Below are positions 47,101 to 57,375 of a DNA stretch of 64,000 bases, one piece after another. Source of the DNA: Symbiodinium natans (taxonomy: Eukaryota; Sar; Dinophyceae; Suessiales; Symbiodiniaceae); the NCBI GenBank assembly GCA_905221605.1, contig CAJNDS010002640.1, positions 170,654 through 234,653 of the forward strand, read 5' to 3'. The notes beneath the pieces are model-generated. The model ran no database searches and was not told the origin of the DNA. It saw only the letters and a program-made list of their open reading frames with translations. The position numbers were made by a program, and so were the translations under genes. The stretch's first letter is position 1, and every line of letters starts with the position of its first letter.

Positions 47101-48780
47101 GTGAGAAGATGCCGCCGGCTTAACCTGAAGGGAAAAGTTCAGTTAGCACAGTGTCCCGTCCATTGCACAGAAGCCTTCCGAAAACCCACGAATCCAGCCT
47201 GACCGTGATTGTGGAAGCCCATAGTCCTGAAGGTCAATGGCAGCGAGTGAGGCAGAGGAAACAGCTTCACGGCTCCACAAGTTTGAGCAGGAGATGGCAC
47301 TGCAATGCCAGACACTGTGGCCTGGCTGCAACATGCCGCAACAGCATTGTCTTTCACTGTTTGTCGATGCCCTGCGCATACTGATTGCAGAAGCTAGCAG
47401 GAGCATGTCAGACTTGGCAAGCCTCCAGCGAGTCCCATTGCTGGCCGAGGAAAGATGAGAAAGCAGAGCTCTCAGCGAGCATGGCTGCATCCAGCACTCC
47501 GGAAGGCGCGTGCTTGGGCGCATTTGCTAGATTGATATGGGCCTGGCTTGTTGCAGACATTTGGAGGTCATGTCATGTCACGCAAGACTCACGAACAGCT
47601 GCCCGTAACGCTGGAGGCAGTGCAGCGGAGACAGCGAGTCTTCGTGCAGAGAGGCTGGAGACGAACATGAAGGTTCGAGATCTGGAACAGGACAGATAGT
47701 ACTGTGTGGACGGCCACATGAGCATACTTTCATGGAGCGAGAGATGCCAGAATGGCAGCCGAAACCTGAGGAGAACGAGATGCTGAGCCGTGTGCAAGTG
47801 GAGGACTCTCTCGGTGGCGGCGTTGTTTGAGTGGTTGAATTTGGCAGCAGTCGCATCACCTCGTCCACAGGAGCAAAGCTTCCGCGAAGAAGCTGTGCAT
47901 CGCCATGACCTCAACTATCTTTTGACGTTTACTTTTTTCCTTAAGTGATTTTAATGTTTTAGCGTCATAGATCTTCAGTATGCGTCTGAATTCTGAGAGT
48001 GCGGCCTTGAGTTCGGAAGCATTCGAGATTCCATATTCCATAGTGATCTGGAGTGGTCCGTAGTGATCTGTAAAGTGTCTAAGCTACTGAGGGAATTCAG
48101 AAGTGGAAGAATGGCAAACTCGATGCTCCGAACTGGAGGCTGGAGCGCAGAACGCAGGGAGCTTGCACGAGCAGCTGCAGCTGAAAGCCGAAGAGCTGAC
48201 GTCCGCTCTGGCGGACCTCGACGCTGCCAAGAAGAGCCAGCTGATGACTCAGGAGCTGGCAGAGTCGCTGGAGAAATCCTACAAGGCTCTCAAGGTGGAG
48301 TACACAACCTGCCAGGAGGAGCTCTCCGAAGTGAGGCAGCGTGTGCAGGAGAAGGAAGAGAAAGAACAGAACACCGGGGAGAAGCGGGAGGAGGCAGAGA
48401 AGGCGGAAAGGCGAGCTCCCACCGCCCGGATTTCGGGAGAGTCCAACTCCTTAGGGTCCACGGTGGCCGCGCTGCGGCGCGCCCGCGCCTCACTGGCAGG
48501 AGAGGCGCTGACTCCCCAGACAGCCCAGGCCCCTAAAGAACCTGCCAGTCCTTCGAGCCCTTCGAGCCCGCCGAAGGATGTGAGCGCGGGCTTGAAGGCC
48601 TTGCAGCGCCTCAAGGCGGCTGCGGCTGGCAAGCCCAAGGCAGACGCGTCTGCGGAGTCGCCATTGTCGCCTTCGGGTTCGAGAGCGGTCACCAGCCTCA
48701 TTGCGAATCGGAGCAAGGCAGGTCATCCACGTCAGTCAAAGGTCAACGATGGTCAACGCAGTGCAAGACTTAGCGGCTGA
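41526..48780 (+). CDS. Long coiled-coil protein in many small exons
   Basis: A series of short + strand stretches read as Glu/Gln/Arg/Leu-rich coiled coil, separated by non-coding DNA in varying frames. They are: 41526-41640 (LRLIQDDIEAENEELKAGAL); about 41645-41735 (VTQERVLHLEERLKQAL); 42178-42309 (ending at a stop, with EAQQQVETAQMETDIQRRRV); about 42613-42650 (EMLEQMELEL); about 44405-44445 (VSKLQTEIDHEANN); about 45780-45850 (QKAELEDLRLQCAELE); about 46385-46460 (RFRAELRAETDEMRLHEE); about 46925-46980 (VEQLQQQILAEQHRCQEL); 47238-47325; and about 47600-47697. The last exon, 48101-48780, is long and convincing: coiled coil to about residue 100, then a Ser/Pro/Ala tail with SLGSTVAALRRARASLAG, stopping at TGA 48778. 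One gene spanning all of them is inferred from composition, strand and order. The product would be a structural or cytoskeletal type. Confidence 0.5.
44054..44146. repeat. (AGT)n microsatellite
   Basis: About 31 uninterrupted AGT units, apparently in an intron of the coiled-coil gene. Confidence 0.97.
44829..44851. repeat. (GT)n microsatellite
   Basis: About 11 GT units. Confidence 0.9.
45661..45756. repeat. Interstitial telomeric repeat, C-strand orientation
   Basis: About 13 tandem units of CCCTAAA and its variant CCCCAAA, the variant units clustered at the left. The orientation is opposite to that of the tract 160 bp to the right. Confidence 0.95.
45918..45960. repeat. Interstitial telomeric repeat, G-strand orientation
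   Basis: Six perfect TTTAGGG units. The 160 bp between this and the C-strand tract holds a coiled-coil-like exon (45780-45850) and a run of nine or ten G near 45855. Confidence 0.95.
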
Positions 48781-49647
48781 CCAGTGTATGTTAGGTCCAT
48801 GAGTAGGTGGATATAAGTCCATGCATTCTGCCCTCCTCGCATGTTGAGACTCGCCAGGCCAACAGCCTCTGGCTGAAAGCGGCTCAAGCGACCGCAGATC
48901 CAGATGCAAAGGAGTCCTGAGAGTCAGCAGTTCGTGCTACATCCGCCCGGTCGAAGAAGTCGAAGAAGTACTACGCGGACCTGGCGTTTCCACTGGCCGT
49001 CTGAGTTTTACCTGATCTTACAACCTATTTCGTGGTCGTTCGGCAGGGCAATTGTCGTCAGCCATGTGACCTCTGAAAAAGAGCCAAGCGGAGGGCGAAA
49101 GTGAAGGAGTTGACGGACCTCACGAGCAGCCCGGAAACCAAGCACCGTAGAGACTTTGAAATTCAGGTATCCAACAGGTGGACCCCTGTGGATCCCTGCG
49201 GAGCGATGTGAGAGATGGCCCGCTCCTAGACGCGCGTTCTCTCCTTTCCTCCTTTGAGTTAATGACTCTTGGGCATAGGGGTGGTCGGCCGGCTGCTTGA
49301 AATTGGCTCTTGGGCTGAATGGCCAGGGTCTTGATTATTGATATTTGCCTCAGCCTGCCGAGTCCTGTGTCCTCTGACCATTGCGTGCGCCCGTCTCCTA
49401 CATGCATAGCAATATCAATCGAAGACGCGAAGAGAATCGAAGTGCTCGCACATGAGCTTGATCCTCTAAGATGCAACGGTCACAGCGGCCCAGGGTTTTG
49501 GTACCACCATGCCACTGCTTCTCCTGCTCGCTGGCGAAGCCAGTTGATCATCGAGAAGACAGGATCGATCTGCTAGTCTTGCGCACCTAGTTTGCCAGAG
49601 ACTTTGACCATTTCTTCGTACGAGGAGTAGCGGAAGCAAATGTAGAT
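48781..49647. other. Spacer or 5' part of the NYN gene
   Basis: Only short open stretches without a recognised domain. An upstream exon of the nuclease gene could lie here. Confidence 0.35.
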
Positions 49648-51001
49648 GTGAGATATGGAGCCAATACATGCCTGGGACCATCCACCTCAAGTGCCAACGT
49701 GACATTTTGGCTCAGTACTTTGTTTGCAGCGTCCAAAGACGACGCCACCCATCGCCCGTTGTGCATATTGTGCATGGTAGCTCTCCATGGCAAGTCACCC
49801 AAGGCTGGCTTGGCTGCAGCAGCTGCCATTGCTCTGCTTGCACATCGCAGAGGTCAGGCCCCGCGAGCCCTCTTATTCTCACTGCCGTCTCCTCCATGGA
49901 GACCGCTTGGTCGCACAGAGCTTAGCGCATCGGCACGAAGTGAGGCGCGACTGAACAAGAAGGTTGCCCTGCTTATTGACGGAGACCACATCGGGCCACA
50001 ATGGTTTCAATCCGTGCTGCTGGCGGTGCAAGCCATGTCTGGCGAAAGGCACCAATAACCAGATTTGAATTGAGTTTGTGTCTGTGTAAACCTTCTGCAC
50101 CATTGAAGTAGCTTGAAGTTCTTCAGAGAGATCCAGGAAGCTTAAACCCCCAAAGATCTGATCCTGCACGTGCCCTGTAGCCTCAGCAAGGCCCAATGTG
50201 GCGGTTTGCTTCGGAGCTCCACACTTGGCAAGCTCGTGGAAGTCACAGTTGGCACAGCACGGACTAGAATTCCAAGCGGTGCACAGGCGGAACACGACAA
50301 ATCGCCCTGACCCCAATGATGCTGCAATTCTTGAGGCTGCAAACACAATTGCAGCAAGCGACGGATCTATCTGTATTGCCATCGCGTCCACAGACTCCGA
50401 CTTTCTGCAATATCATCTGCAGCTCATGAAGCGCGGGATCAGCTCGGTGGCCCTGGTACCTTATGCCAGTGACGAGAAGCGCTGCGTCCTCTCTGGCGTG
50501 CCCTCGTGCCGGTTTCAAGTTCCTCCGAGCACTCCAGAATTTAAGGAAGCCTTTGAAGAAAGGTTTCAGAAAAGGTATGACGAGGAGGAGGCACAGCAAG
50601 TCTTTCAACAGGTTGGGCAAGCTCTCCAGGAACTCGGCTACTTGTCACCAACCCAGCCGGCCTTCCCAACGGCCAGGTCTCTGGCCATCTTCTTCCACGC
50701 CAATAACGAAGAGGATGTGCAGCTGTATCCCTGGTGTGTCGCAGCCTTTCTCGCCAGACCACTTCTAACCGCTGCTGTCCGGAATCCGGGGGACCTCTTC
50801 TTCTTCGAGGCGCACCGATGCAGAGCCATCTTTTGCAGTTCATTGACCTGTGCAACTAGCCATGTCTCAACACTGAGATTCACCAAGAGCCAAAGCAGTT
50901 GGGGATGTCAGGGTTCAGACAGGCGAAGCCTTAAAGCCCCTGAAATCCTGCAGAAGCCTCAAGCCTTCAAGCCTTCAAGCCTTCAAGCCTTCAAGCCTTA
51001 A
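49648..51001 (+). CDS. NYN/PIN-like domain nuclease
   Basis: A NYN-type (LabA/DUF88, PIN-like fold) protein, probably a metal-dependent RNase. Exon 1 ends with the first catalytic strand KKVALLIDGDHIGPQW (about 49960-50007). An intron, 50049-50190, with a GC donor and AG-G acceptor joins in frame to exon 2, which starts PNVAVCFGAPHLASSWKSQL. The further acidic sites are PNDAAILEAA (about 50310) and the hallmark ASTDSDFLQY (near 50390). After the domain comes a helical segment (YDEEEAQQVFQQVGQALQEL) and FHANNEEDVQLYPWCVAAFL. From about 50860 the frame runs into a CCTTCAAG repeat, so an unseen donor probably ends the exon before 50930. The true N-terminus may be an ATG other than 49648. The acidic residues are intact, so activity is likely. 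Confidence 0.75.
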
Positions 51002-51110
51002 AGCCTTAAAGCCCTGAAGCCCTGAAGCCTTCAAGCCTTAAAGCCTTAAAGCCCTGAAGCCCTGAAGCCTTAAAGCCCTGAAGCCCTCAAGCTTTAAGAG
51101 GCTCCCAGGC
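50937..51110. repeat. 8-9-bp minisatellite AAGCCTTCA / AAGCCCTG
   Basis: About 18 short tandem units of AAGCCTTCA, AAGCCTTAA and AAGCCCTG immediately downstream of the NYN exon. The ORF end at 51001 inside it is an artefact. Confidence 0.9.
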
Positions 51111-51206
51111 CCAAAAGTTCCTGAAGCCCTCAAGGCCCCACCCGCAAGTCCTCAAGCCTGAAAACTCCACAAGACTTTGAAAGCCCTGTAAATCCCTCCC
51201 CAGGCC

Positions 51207-51899
51207 ATGGAGGGCCGGAAGCAGCCCGCTGCCCTCAAGCGCTGGCGCGTGGAGAGAGCGCGCGAGGGACTGGCGCTTGCGGTGTTGGCCTGGCTTGGCT
51301 ACGAGGCTGGGTTTGGATGGGTACGGTAGGTACCGAATTTGTAAGTAGGGTTGCTAGGTGAAGAAGCTGTGGTTGTAGCTCCGCTCGGGCTGGCGGGAGA
51401 ACAAGAAGGCTTGTTGCATCATGCAGATGGCCGGACAAGATGGGAGCAGTAAAAAGGAAGGTTCAGTCTCAGGATCGGTTCTGTAGTACCTGCTTTTGAC
51501 AAGCCTCGGGTGGTTCATACGGTGAGCCCAACCTTCAGAGAGTTCAGCTTAAGCTTGAGGTTGAGGATGTGGTGCGACCAGAGCAGCCGATGTCCTTGTG
51601 GGAAGAGCTGCGTGCTTTCTGGCGCCGCAACAGCAAGGCACTGCGGATAAACCTGAAGCATGCGGAGCGAGTGGCACCCAGCATTGCCATCCTGGGAAAT
51701 GAGGCCGACTGTGCCGAGCCTCGTCTTGGGGGGCAGATTTCCTTCCTTCTCTATTGGACTGTTGATTCGATTTGTTTTTTTATGTAAGGAGAAGCTTTCA
51801 TTTCTGGACGAGATGTTCAGGGATGATACAGTTCGGCAGCAGTGGCGCCCACCTCCGAATGACCGTGACACGCGCCTTTGGCTTCGCAAGCTGCATTGA
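51207..51899 (+). CDS. Small gene of unknown function, about three exons
   Basis: ATG 51207 begins a basic N-terminus, then a hydrophobic helix (GLALAVLAWLGYEAGFGW), and leads to a donor-like GTAGGT near 51325. A second exon (about 51540-51710) reads VQLKLEVEDVVRPEQPMSLW and AFWRRNSKALRINLKHAERV. A last exon (about 51789-51899) reads EKLSFLDEMFRDDTVRQQWR and stops at TGA. Exact splices were not proven. It could also be the 3' part of the NYN gene, since that gene's end was not located. Confidence 0.45.
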
Positions 51900-52849
51900 G
51901 ATCTATTTGAGGGCTTATCAAGCCGAGATCGCACTTCGTCGCTCGTGAAAGAAGTAGGCTGATTCGATGCATGTCGATAGCATGTTTAATCAGTTTACTT
52001 GAGAGAGGTATGCTCTCATGTAAGGCTGGCTCGACAAGGCTACCTGCAAGATGCAGCTGCTGCACGATGCGAGGCTCGGCAGTATTTCTCATGTAAGCGA
52101 GCAACAGGTTGGGGGAAGTAGCCACTTCGGTCCTCAGCCTTTACCTGTCGTCTTTGACTACTTTCGACCCTGAAGGTATTGGAAGCCATGCGCGCATTGC
52201 TGCGTGATCGTGGGATTGAACCACCCAAGCACTCTTTTGCAACTTGGCTCTACATTGTTTTCTGAAGACTAGCCACTCTAGTTCAGAGTGCTTGTGCTTC
52301 TTGCCGGGCTGAGACTCTGACACTCTGCCTGGCGCAAGAAGCTGTGCTGCGAAGAAGCGATCCCCTCTCCCGAAGTTGATCAAAACAAATGTCGCTCGCC
52401 GCACCTGGACATCGTCCACGGGAATGGCATGGGGTGGTCATGACTGGCACACCTGCCGGTCGGGGGGACAAAAGCACGTCGCAGCTGGAAGTTACAGGCG
52501 AGCCACGGAGCCTGAGTGTTGCTGAACGAGTGATTGCAGGAGGTCGTGCGTAGCAAGGACTGCTCTGAATGGCACGTGAGGTTCGTGCTTTTTTGTTTCA
52601 CGTCTGCGCTTCAGATCTCCTGCATCTCAACCGATAGGCGTGCGTCAGCCTGAGCTCGTGACCTCGATGCCGAGAGGACCGAAAGAACAAGTCCTGCATG
52701 TGTACAGATGTGTGCCAGCATGATGGCACAGCAGCGTTCAGTTTCGAAACAATCGATTCCGTTCTCTTCCCGGAGCGCCCTATACACAGGCTCAGCGTAG
52801 CTTCTAGATTCGGAGTGATTCGGAGTGGCATCCAAGAGCGGCACCTGTC
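51900..52849. other. Spacer
   Basis: No gene is supported. ORFs on both strands are short and lack domains. It probably holds the 5' region of the WWE gene. Confidence 0.5.
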
Positions 52850-53773
52850 ATGGCCGCAGTCGAAGGCGAGTGGCTCATCAAGCTGGAGCGAGGTTGGAGT
52901 GCGTGGATCGTGGGAGAGCAGAAGTTCCATGGACCCACGGACCAGCCTTTCAAGTACATGTTCGGCAAGACAGAGTTCCAGGTTGAGTTTCAAAGTGAAA
53001 CTGAAGGCACCTCCACGAACCTCTCAACGGGAAAAGCACGTCCACTGTGCTTTGTGCCCAAAGGACAGATGCCCGAATTCGATGGCGACGAAGAAGCTCC
53101 GCAGACCCTGGCCCCGGCCCCGGACATGACGGACAAGCCGATGCAATCCACAAAGCCGGACAGCAATCTGCCCACTTGTTATTACCTCGCGAAGGGTGCT
53201 ACCCAATCCTATGAAGGAGAGTACCAGTGGCTGATTGAGCTGGAGAAGGGCTGGAATCCATGGATGCCAGGGAATGAGCCCTTTGATGGCAGAACGGATG
53301 AGCCTTTGCGTTACACTTTGGGCAGGTACGACTTCGAAGTCCACTTTGAGGATGAGAGCCACGGCACCCAGACAAATCTGACGACTGGCAAGGTACGTCG
53401 CATCCAGCGCTTGCGGAAAGGAGAGGCCGTTCCTGCTTGGGAAGGTACAGGGATCAGAAGGCGACCAGCGGCAAATGGTGCTGGAGCCGAGATCGCTGTG
53501 GCTCCCGCAGAGTCTGCAGCCATGGCCGCGCAATCCAACCGGGCTGTCAGGCGAACCGCTGCCGGATATCCTGCAGCTACCACGGGTGCACCGGTGAAGT
53601 CCGCGCAGAAGTTTGCTCTCCGAACATCAAAGCCAGCAGCAGCCGCCAGGCCACAGGTGTCTGAGGCTGCGCACAAGGCAACCACCGCCCCCGCCGCCCC
53701 GAGACCGGCAGCAACAACAGCCTCGGGAGGTAACGTGCCTCGCTTTATGCGGCCGCTGAAGTCTAAAGCCTGA
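52850..53773 (+). CDS. Protein with two WWE-like modules
   Basis: An intronless ORF of 307 residues; ATG 52850 is the first Met in frame. Two copies of a WWE-like module are visible: residues 8-65 (WLIKLERGWSAWI to the STNLSTGKARPL motif) and residues 127-188 (WLIELEKGWNPWM to TQTNLTTGKVRRIQRL). Both show the WWE pattern: a leading Trp, a second Trp/Gly-Trp, an acidic-Pro stretch, an aromatic strand, then Gly-Thr-x-x-Asn-Leu-x-Thr-Gly-Lys-x-Arg. WWE domains are known to bind (iso-)ADP-ribose or partner proteins in poly-ADP-ribose and ubiquitin pathways. The C-terminal 110 residues are Ala/Pro/Lys-rich and disordered, ending RFMRPLKSKA. There is no catalytic domain, so it is probably a reader or adaptor. 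It is divergent from animal WWE, and the ligand is inferred. Confidence 0.7.
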   Translation: MAAVEGEWLIKLERGWSAWIVGEQKFHGPTDQPFKYMFGKTEFQVEFQSETEGTSTNLSTGKARPLCFVPKGQMPEFDGDEEAPQTLAPAPDMTDKPMQSTKPDSNLPTCYYLAKGATQSYEGEYQWLIELEKGWNPWMPGNEPFDGRTDEPLRYTLGRYDFEVHFEDESHGTQTNLTTGKVRRIQRLRKGEAVPAWEGTGIRRRPAANGAGAEIAVAPAESAAMAAQSNRAVRRTAAGYPAATTGAPVKSAQKFALRTSKPAAAARPQVSEAAHKATTAPAAPRPAATTASGGNVPRFMRPLKSKA

Positions 53774-54446
53774 AGATAGTAGGGCATGATTTATCATTAT
53801 TCAGATCTCAAGGCATAGCAAAGTCGCTTGCTCAGGCACTTGACCTGAGTAAGCGCAAGACGTGTCCAGAAAGAACTTGCGCGTATACCCCTGCAGTTTG
53901 AAAGCCGCAGCCCTTGGACAATCATACGATGTTCGAGAGCATGCGAACTTTGCTGCCGCAAGCACAACGCTTTCGGCACCAGTGATAGATCTTGTTACGG
54001 CTGTTACTGGCAGCGCTTCCTAGAAGCAGTCTGCTACCGACCAGCTTCAGACGGATGGACAAGCAATGTCCACTGCTTTCTCGCAATTGAGCTTGATTTG
54101 CTTTGGCCATGTCGTTCAGCGCTCACCATTGTTCCATGTCGGCACTGCAGCACGTCAGATCCTTGCCTGCAAAACGCTCTACTTGAGTTACCCTCTACTT
54201 GAGTTAACGCTGAGCTCGAGGTGGTCGAGAGGGGGAACGTGGGGGAACGTGGGGGGGAGGGAGTTCGACTTCCTCTGAACGCCTGTCGGAGAACCGGCCG
54301 GTTGAGTGAAGAGCAGAGGCGTTGACTCATGTTGATTCGGTTGACATGTTAGTCCCATGCAATTCCTACTGTAGTTCGTACTTGTTCTTTGCGGGCTTCG
54401 CAGTTTGTGGTTCCGGGACCCAGTGGCCTTACTTTCCAAAGAGCCC
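53774..54446. other. Spacer between WWE and PARP genes
   Basis: It contains two near copies of CTACTTGAGTTA at 54179-54207 and two copies of GTGGGGGAACGTGGGGG-like sequence at about 54233-54256. No gene is supported. A transcription or trans-splicing region is expected but was not identified. Confidence 0.5.
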
Positions 54447-57375
54447 ATGGCAGCCATGGACCAGCTCCGTGTCTTCATTCCGGGAGCTCCGCGCGGTGTG
54501 TGCACGCAGCCAGCACTGCCAGCCCAGCCGATCCTTCAAGCCGGAACTCCGCATGTGGCTCAATCGGCACAAGCGGGGACCTCTGGTCCCCATGGTCACC
54601 AGCCCGCACTCCAAACCAATCTGCAGGCCGTGTTTATGCAGCGTTGTGCGCAGGGACAAGTGCAGCAGCAGCCGCAGCCGCAGCTCCAACCACAGCAGCT
54701 GCAACCGCAGCAGCTTCAGCCGCAACTGCAGAAGCAGCTGGCCCCGCTATACGATCGCATGCCAGGCTCGCCCCAAAAGCCTCGATGGTTGGACCCGCAA
54801 TTTGGAAAAGAGGGCAAAGCCACAACGCCCACTCCAGTCAGACCGTCTCCAGAGACAGTGGTGAAGCCGGGCCCTGCCGTCCTTCCTGGACAAGCTGGAC
54901 CTGTGCCAGATGCACCGCGAGTCAGCTCCAACCGCACAATCTCCCCAGATTCCGGCACAGCGAATGGTGCTCATTTGCCTGACAGGGCAAGCTCCCCATG
55001 CGCTCCCATGCCCGAGGGGTGCACATCCCCTGACACTGACGTTGCCTGCAAATCCTGGGCTGCCGCCACCCTCAAAAACATGCCGAGTGACACCGGAGCC
55101 AGGGACTCGAAGGACGGAGGACCACCCAAAGCGCCCAAGGCCCCCGCAAAAGTGTCAGTGGAGGAGGGGGCATTGGAGGCGGAGGCATCCGTTGCCGAGG
55201 CCTCCATTTCCTCCTTGGCCGATTTCAGTGCCAAGCCTCTTTTACGCCTGCTGGAGGTCCCTGGGAAAGCTTCCAAAGCCGATGCTTCGCCCAGCACTCT
55301 TAGTCGGACTGCATCCGACAACAGCAGCATCCGAGATGAGTCTGTGGAGGAGGTGTACAGCCGGACGCCTTCCCCTTCCCGAGATCCGCGCCAAACTGGC
55401 AAGGGGCAGCTTGCGGAGCTCCTCGAGATGTGGAAATCGACCAGACATGAAGGCGGGCCCCTTTCCATAGAAGAGTGCGAGTGCATGGAGAATGTTTTCT
55501 ATGACACCGTGAACCCCGACCGTGTCAAGATTGTGGAGATGCGTCGTGTTATACAGCCTGCTTTGTTGCGCAGGTTCTGTGCAGAGGAGCAAGATTCCTT
55601 GGAGCGGCAAGCCAGATCGCAAAAAACACACAAGCAGTTCATGCTGTTGCACGGCACTCGCTGGGAGTATGCCCCCTTGATAGCTGAAAATGGACTGGAC
55701 CCATCCTGTGGTCACCTGACAAAAGGCAGCTGGCTTGGTGGCCGGGCTGACAAGGCGCACTCCTATGCCTCCAAAGGCCCAGGGCCCGAAGTGGATGATG
55801 AGGATGGCCACAAAGCACGCCTCTTTGCACTCTTCGTCGTGGCATGCGTGCCAGATGTGAATGATGGAGATGACGAGAGATCCTTTGGTGTTTGGCGCAT
55901 TCAGTCTGCCCGTCGCATGTGCCCAGCCTACCAAGTGATTTACTCCGCTCCAGCTGACGTGGGGCGGCACAAGAGGCCTCTCATTGAGCCTCGTGCCAAC
56001 AAGGCAATGCTGCTGAAACAGGGCCACGATGGTACAGGCACAGAGTCTGCGGGGATGAGCTCCTTCAGATATCGAAGTGTCAGCCCGCCCCCGCGCAGCC
56101 GCTCGCCAAACCCACAAGAGGCTGAAGCTACTTGCAGTTGCCCACTCCCAGGACGCATGCCGGGAGCATGCACCTCCCCTGCTCTCAAGGCTGGGTCGCA
56201 TGAGAGAGTCCTTAGATGGGGGGAGGTAAGGCACGTTGCATGAACCGAGTGCATTGTCGAACCGAGGTTGTGCATCTAATCATTTGCAACTGTAAACGCT
56301 TGCAGCTGGGCCAGCCCAAACCCGGGGTGCAGCGTGTGCATCGCAGAAGGAATGCCAGTGTTGCTTGGTGCAGCGCCACACACATGTCATGAGTTCAGGA
56401 GGTACTAGTAGGAGGGCTTCAGGAGGTTTGAGGGTGGTCCCAGCTCGGCTACAGGACAGCTAAAGGGGTGGTCTTTCTGGGAGGGGGCCGGGGGCTGCAA
56501 TTTCAAGGGGGAAGGAGACCAGGTGCTGGTCTACTTGTTCCAGACGCCTCTCGCACCAAGGCCGAGGTGAACTGGTGCTATACATGTGGCTGGTAGTAAC
56601 AGTTGCATCCTGCAAGGTCCATCAGGAGAGACCCTCCAGCATCAGCGAGTCCCCGACAAAGCTGCGTGGCCATGCCGAGCGATCCGAGCGGCAAGGCGCC
56701 AGCGAGTCCCCAGCCAAAGCCCGGAACCAAAGAGAGCGGTCATCGAACGCTGGTGAGTCCCCGGCAAAGCCTCGGAGTCACCACGAACGAGTCGAACGGC
56801 CATCGAACAGCGAATCCCCAGCGAAGACACGCACCTCCGGCACCTCCGACCTGAAGCTTCACGAAGTGAACGCCGCAGGATCCGCAGGAGCAGGGGCAGC
56901 AGGGAGCTCTCCCGCTCGGGATGGACGCCCTGTGAACCTGGCGCGCACATCGCCCGCGCTCAAGGTGAAACAGGACGCCCGTCCCTCCAAAAGCAAAAAG
57001 GATTCGAAGGAAGTGAAAGAGGACAACCGTGAGGGGAAGGACCGCAAGCCGGCAATTTCGGCGGCCGGTTGGGAAGTGCAGGGAGATGATGGGTGGATTC
57101 CGTTTCGACCTGGCTGCAAATTCAAGGATGAGCCCGGGACGATTCAGCACATCTGCCATGGAAAGTTTTGGTATGCGCTCAATTTCGACGAGGATGGCCT
57201 CACTGGTACGCAGTCCAACACATGCACGGGCAAGGTTCGGCAGCTTCGTCGCGTGCTACCAAGCGCAGCCAATCCTTCAGAGGAAATGTCGCCAAACAGT
57301 GACCTCTCGAAAGATCCGTCTCATCCAGAGAAGATGCAGACCCAACCAGTACTGCCAGCTTCCTGTCTGATCTAA
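54447..57375 (+). CDS. PARP-type ADP-ribosyltransferase with C-terminal WWE-like module
   Basis: This gene transfers ADP-ribose from NAD+ to targets. Two exons (54447-56225 and 56617-57375) join in phase 0 across a GT-AG intron, giving about 845 residues. Order: a Gln/Pro-rich N-terminus (about residues 70-105); disordered Ser/Pro; a helical lead-in (VKIVEMRRVIQPALLRRFCA); the PARP catalytic core with MLLHGTRW (His402), GSWLGGRADKAHSYASKG (Tyr440) and CPAYQVIYSAP; an Arg/Ser linker; four SESPAKxR repeats; a Lys-rich stretch; and a WWE-like module (Trp745 to about Arg805, GTQSNTCTGKVRQLRR). By motif alignment the third catalytic position, Glu in poly-ADP-ribose polymerases, is Gln496. This suggests mono-ADP-ribosylation or lost activity. 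The catalytic His and Tyr are intact. The TTG-led extension upstream of 54447 was not used; ATG 54447 is the first Met. Confidence 0.82.
56640..56845 (+). repeat. Coding minisatellite, 54-57-bp units
   Basis: Four tandem units, each beginning (AGC)GAGTCCCC(A/G)(G/A)C(A/C)AAG and encoding an 18-19-residue peptide that starts SESP(A/T)K and ends in Glu-Arg pairs. It forms a charged, disordered linker between the catalytic and WWE-like parts. Confidence 0.75.
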
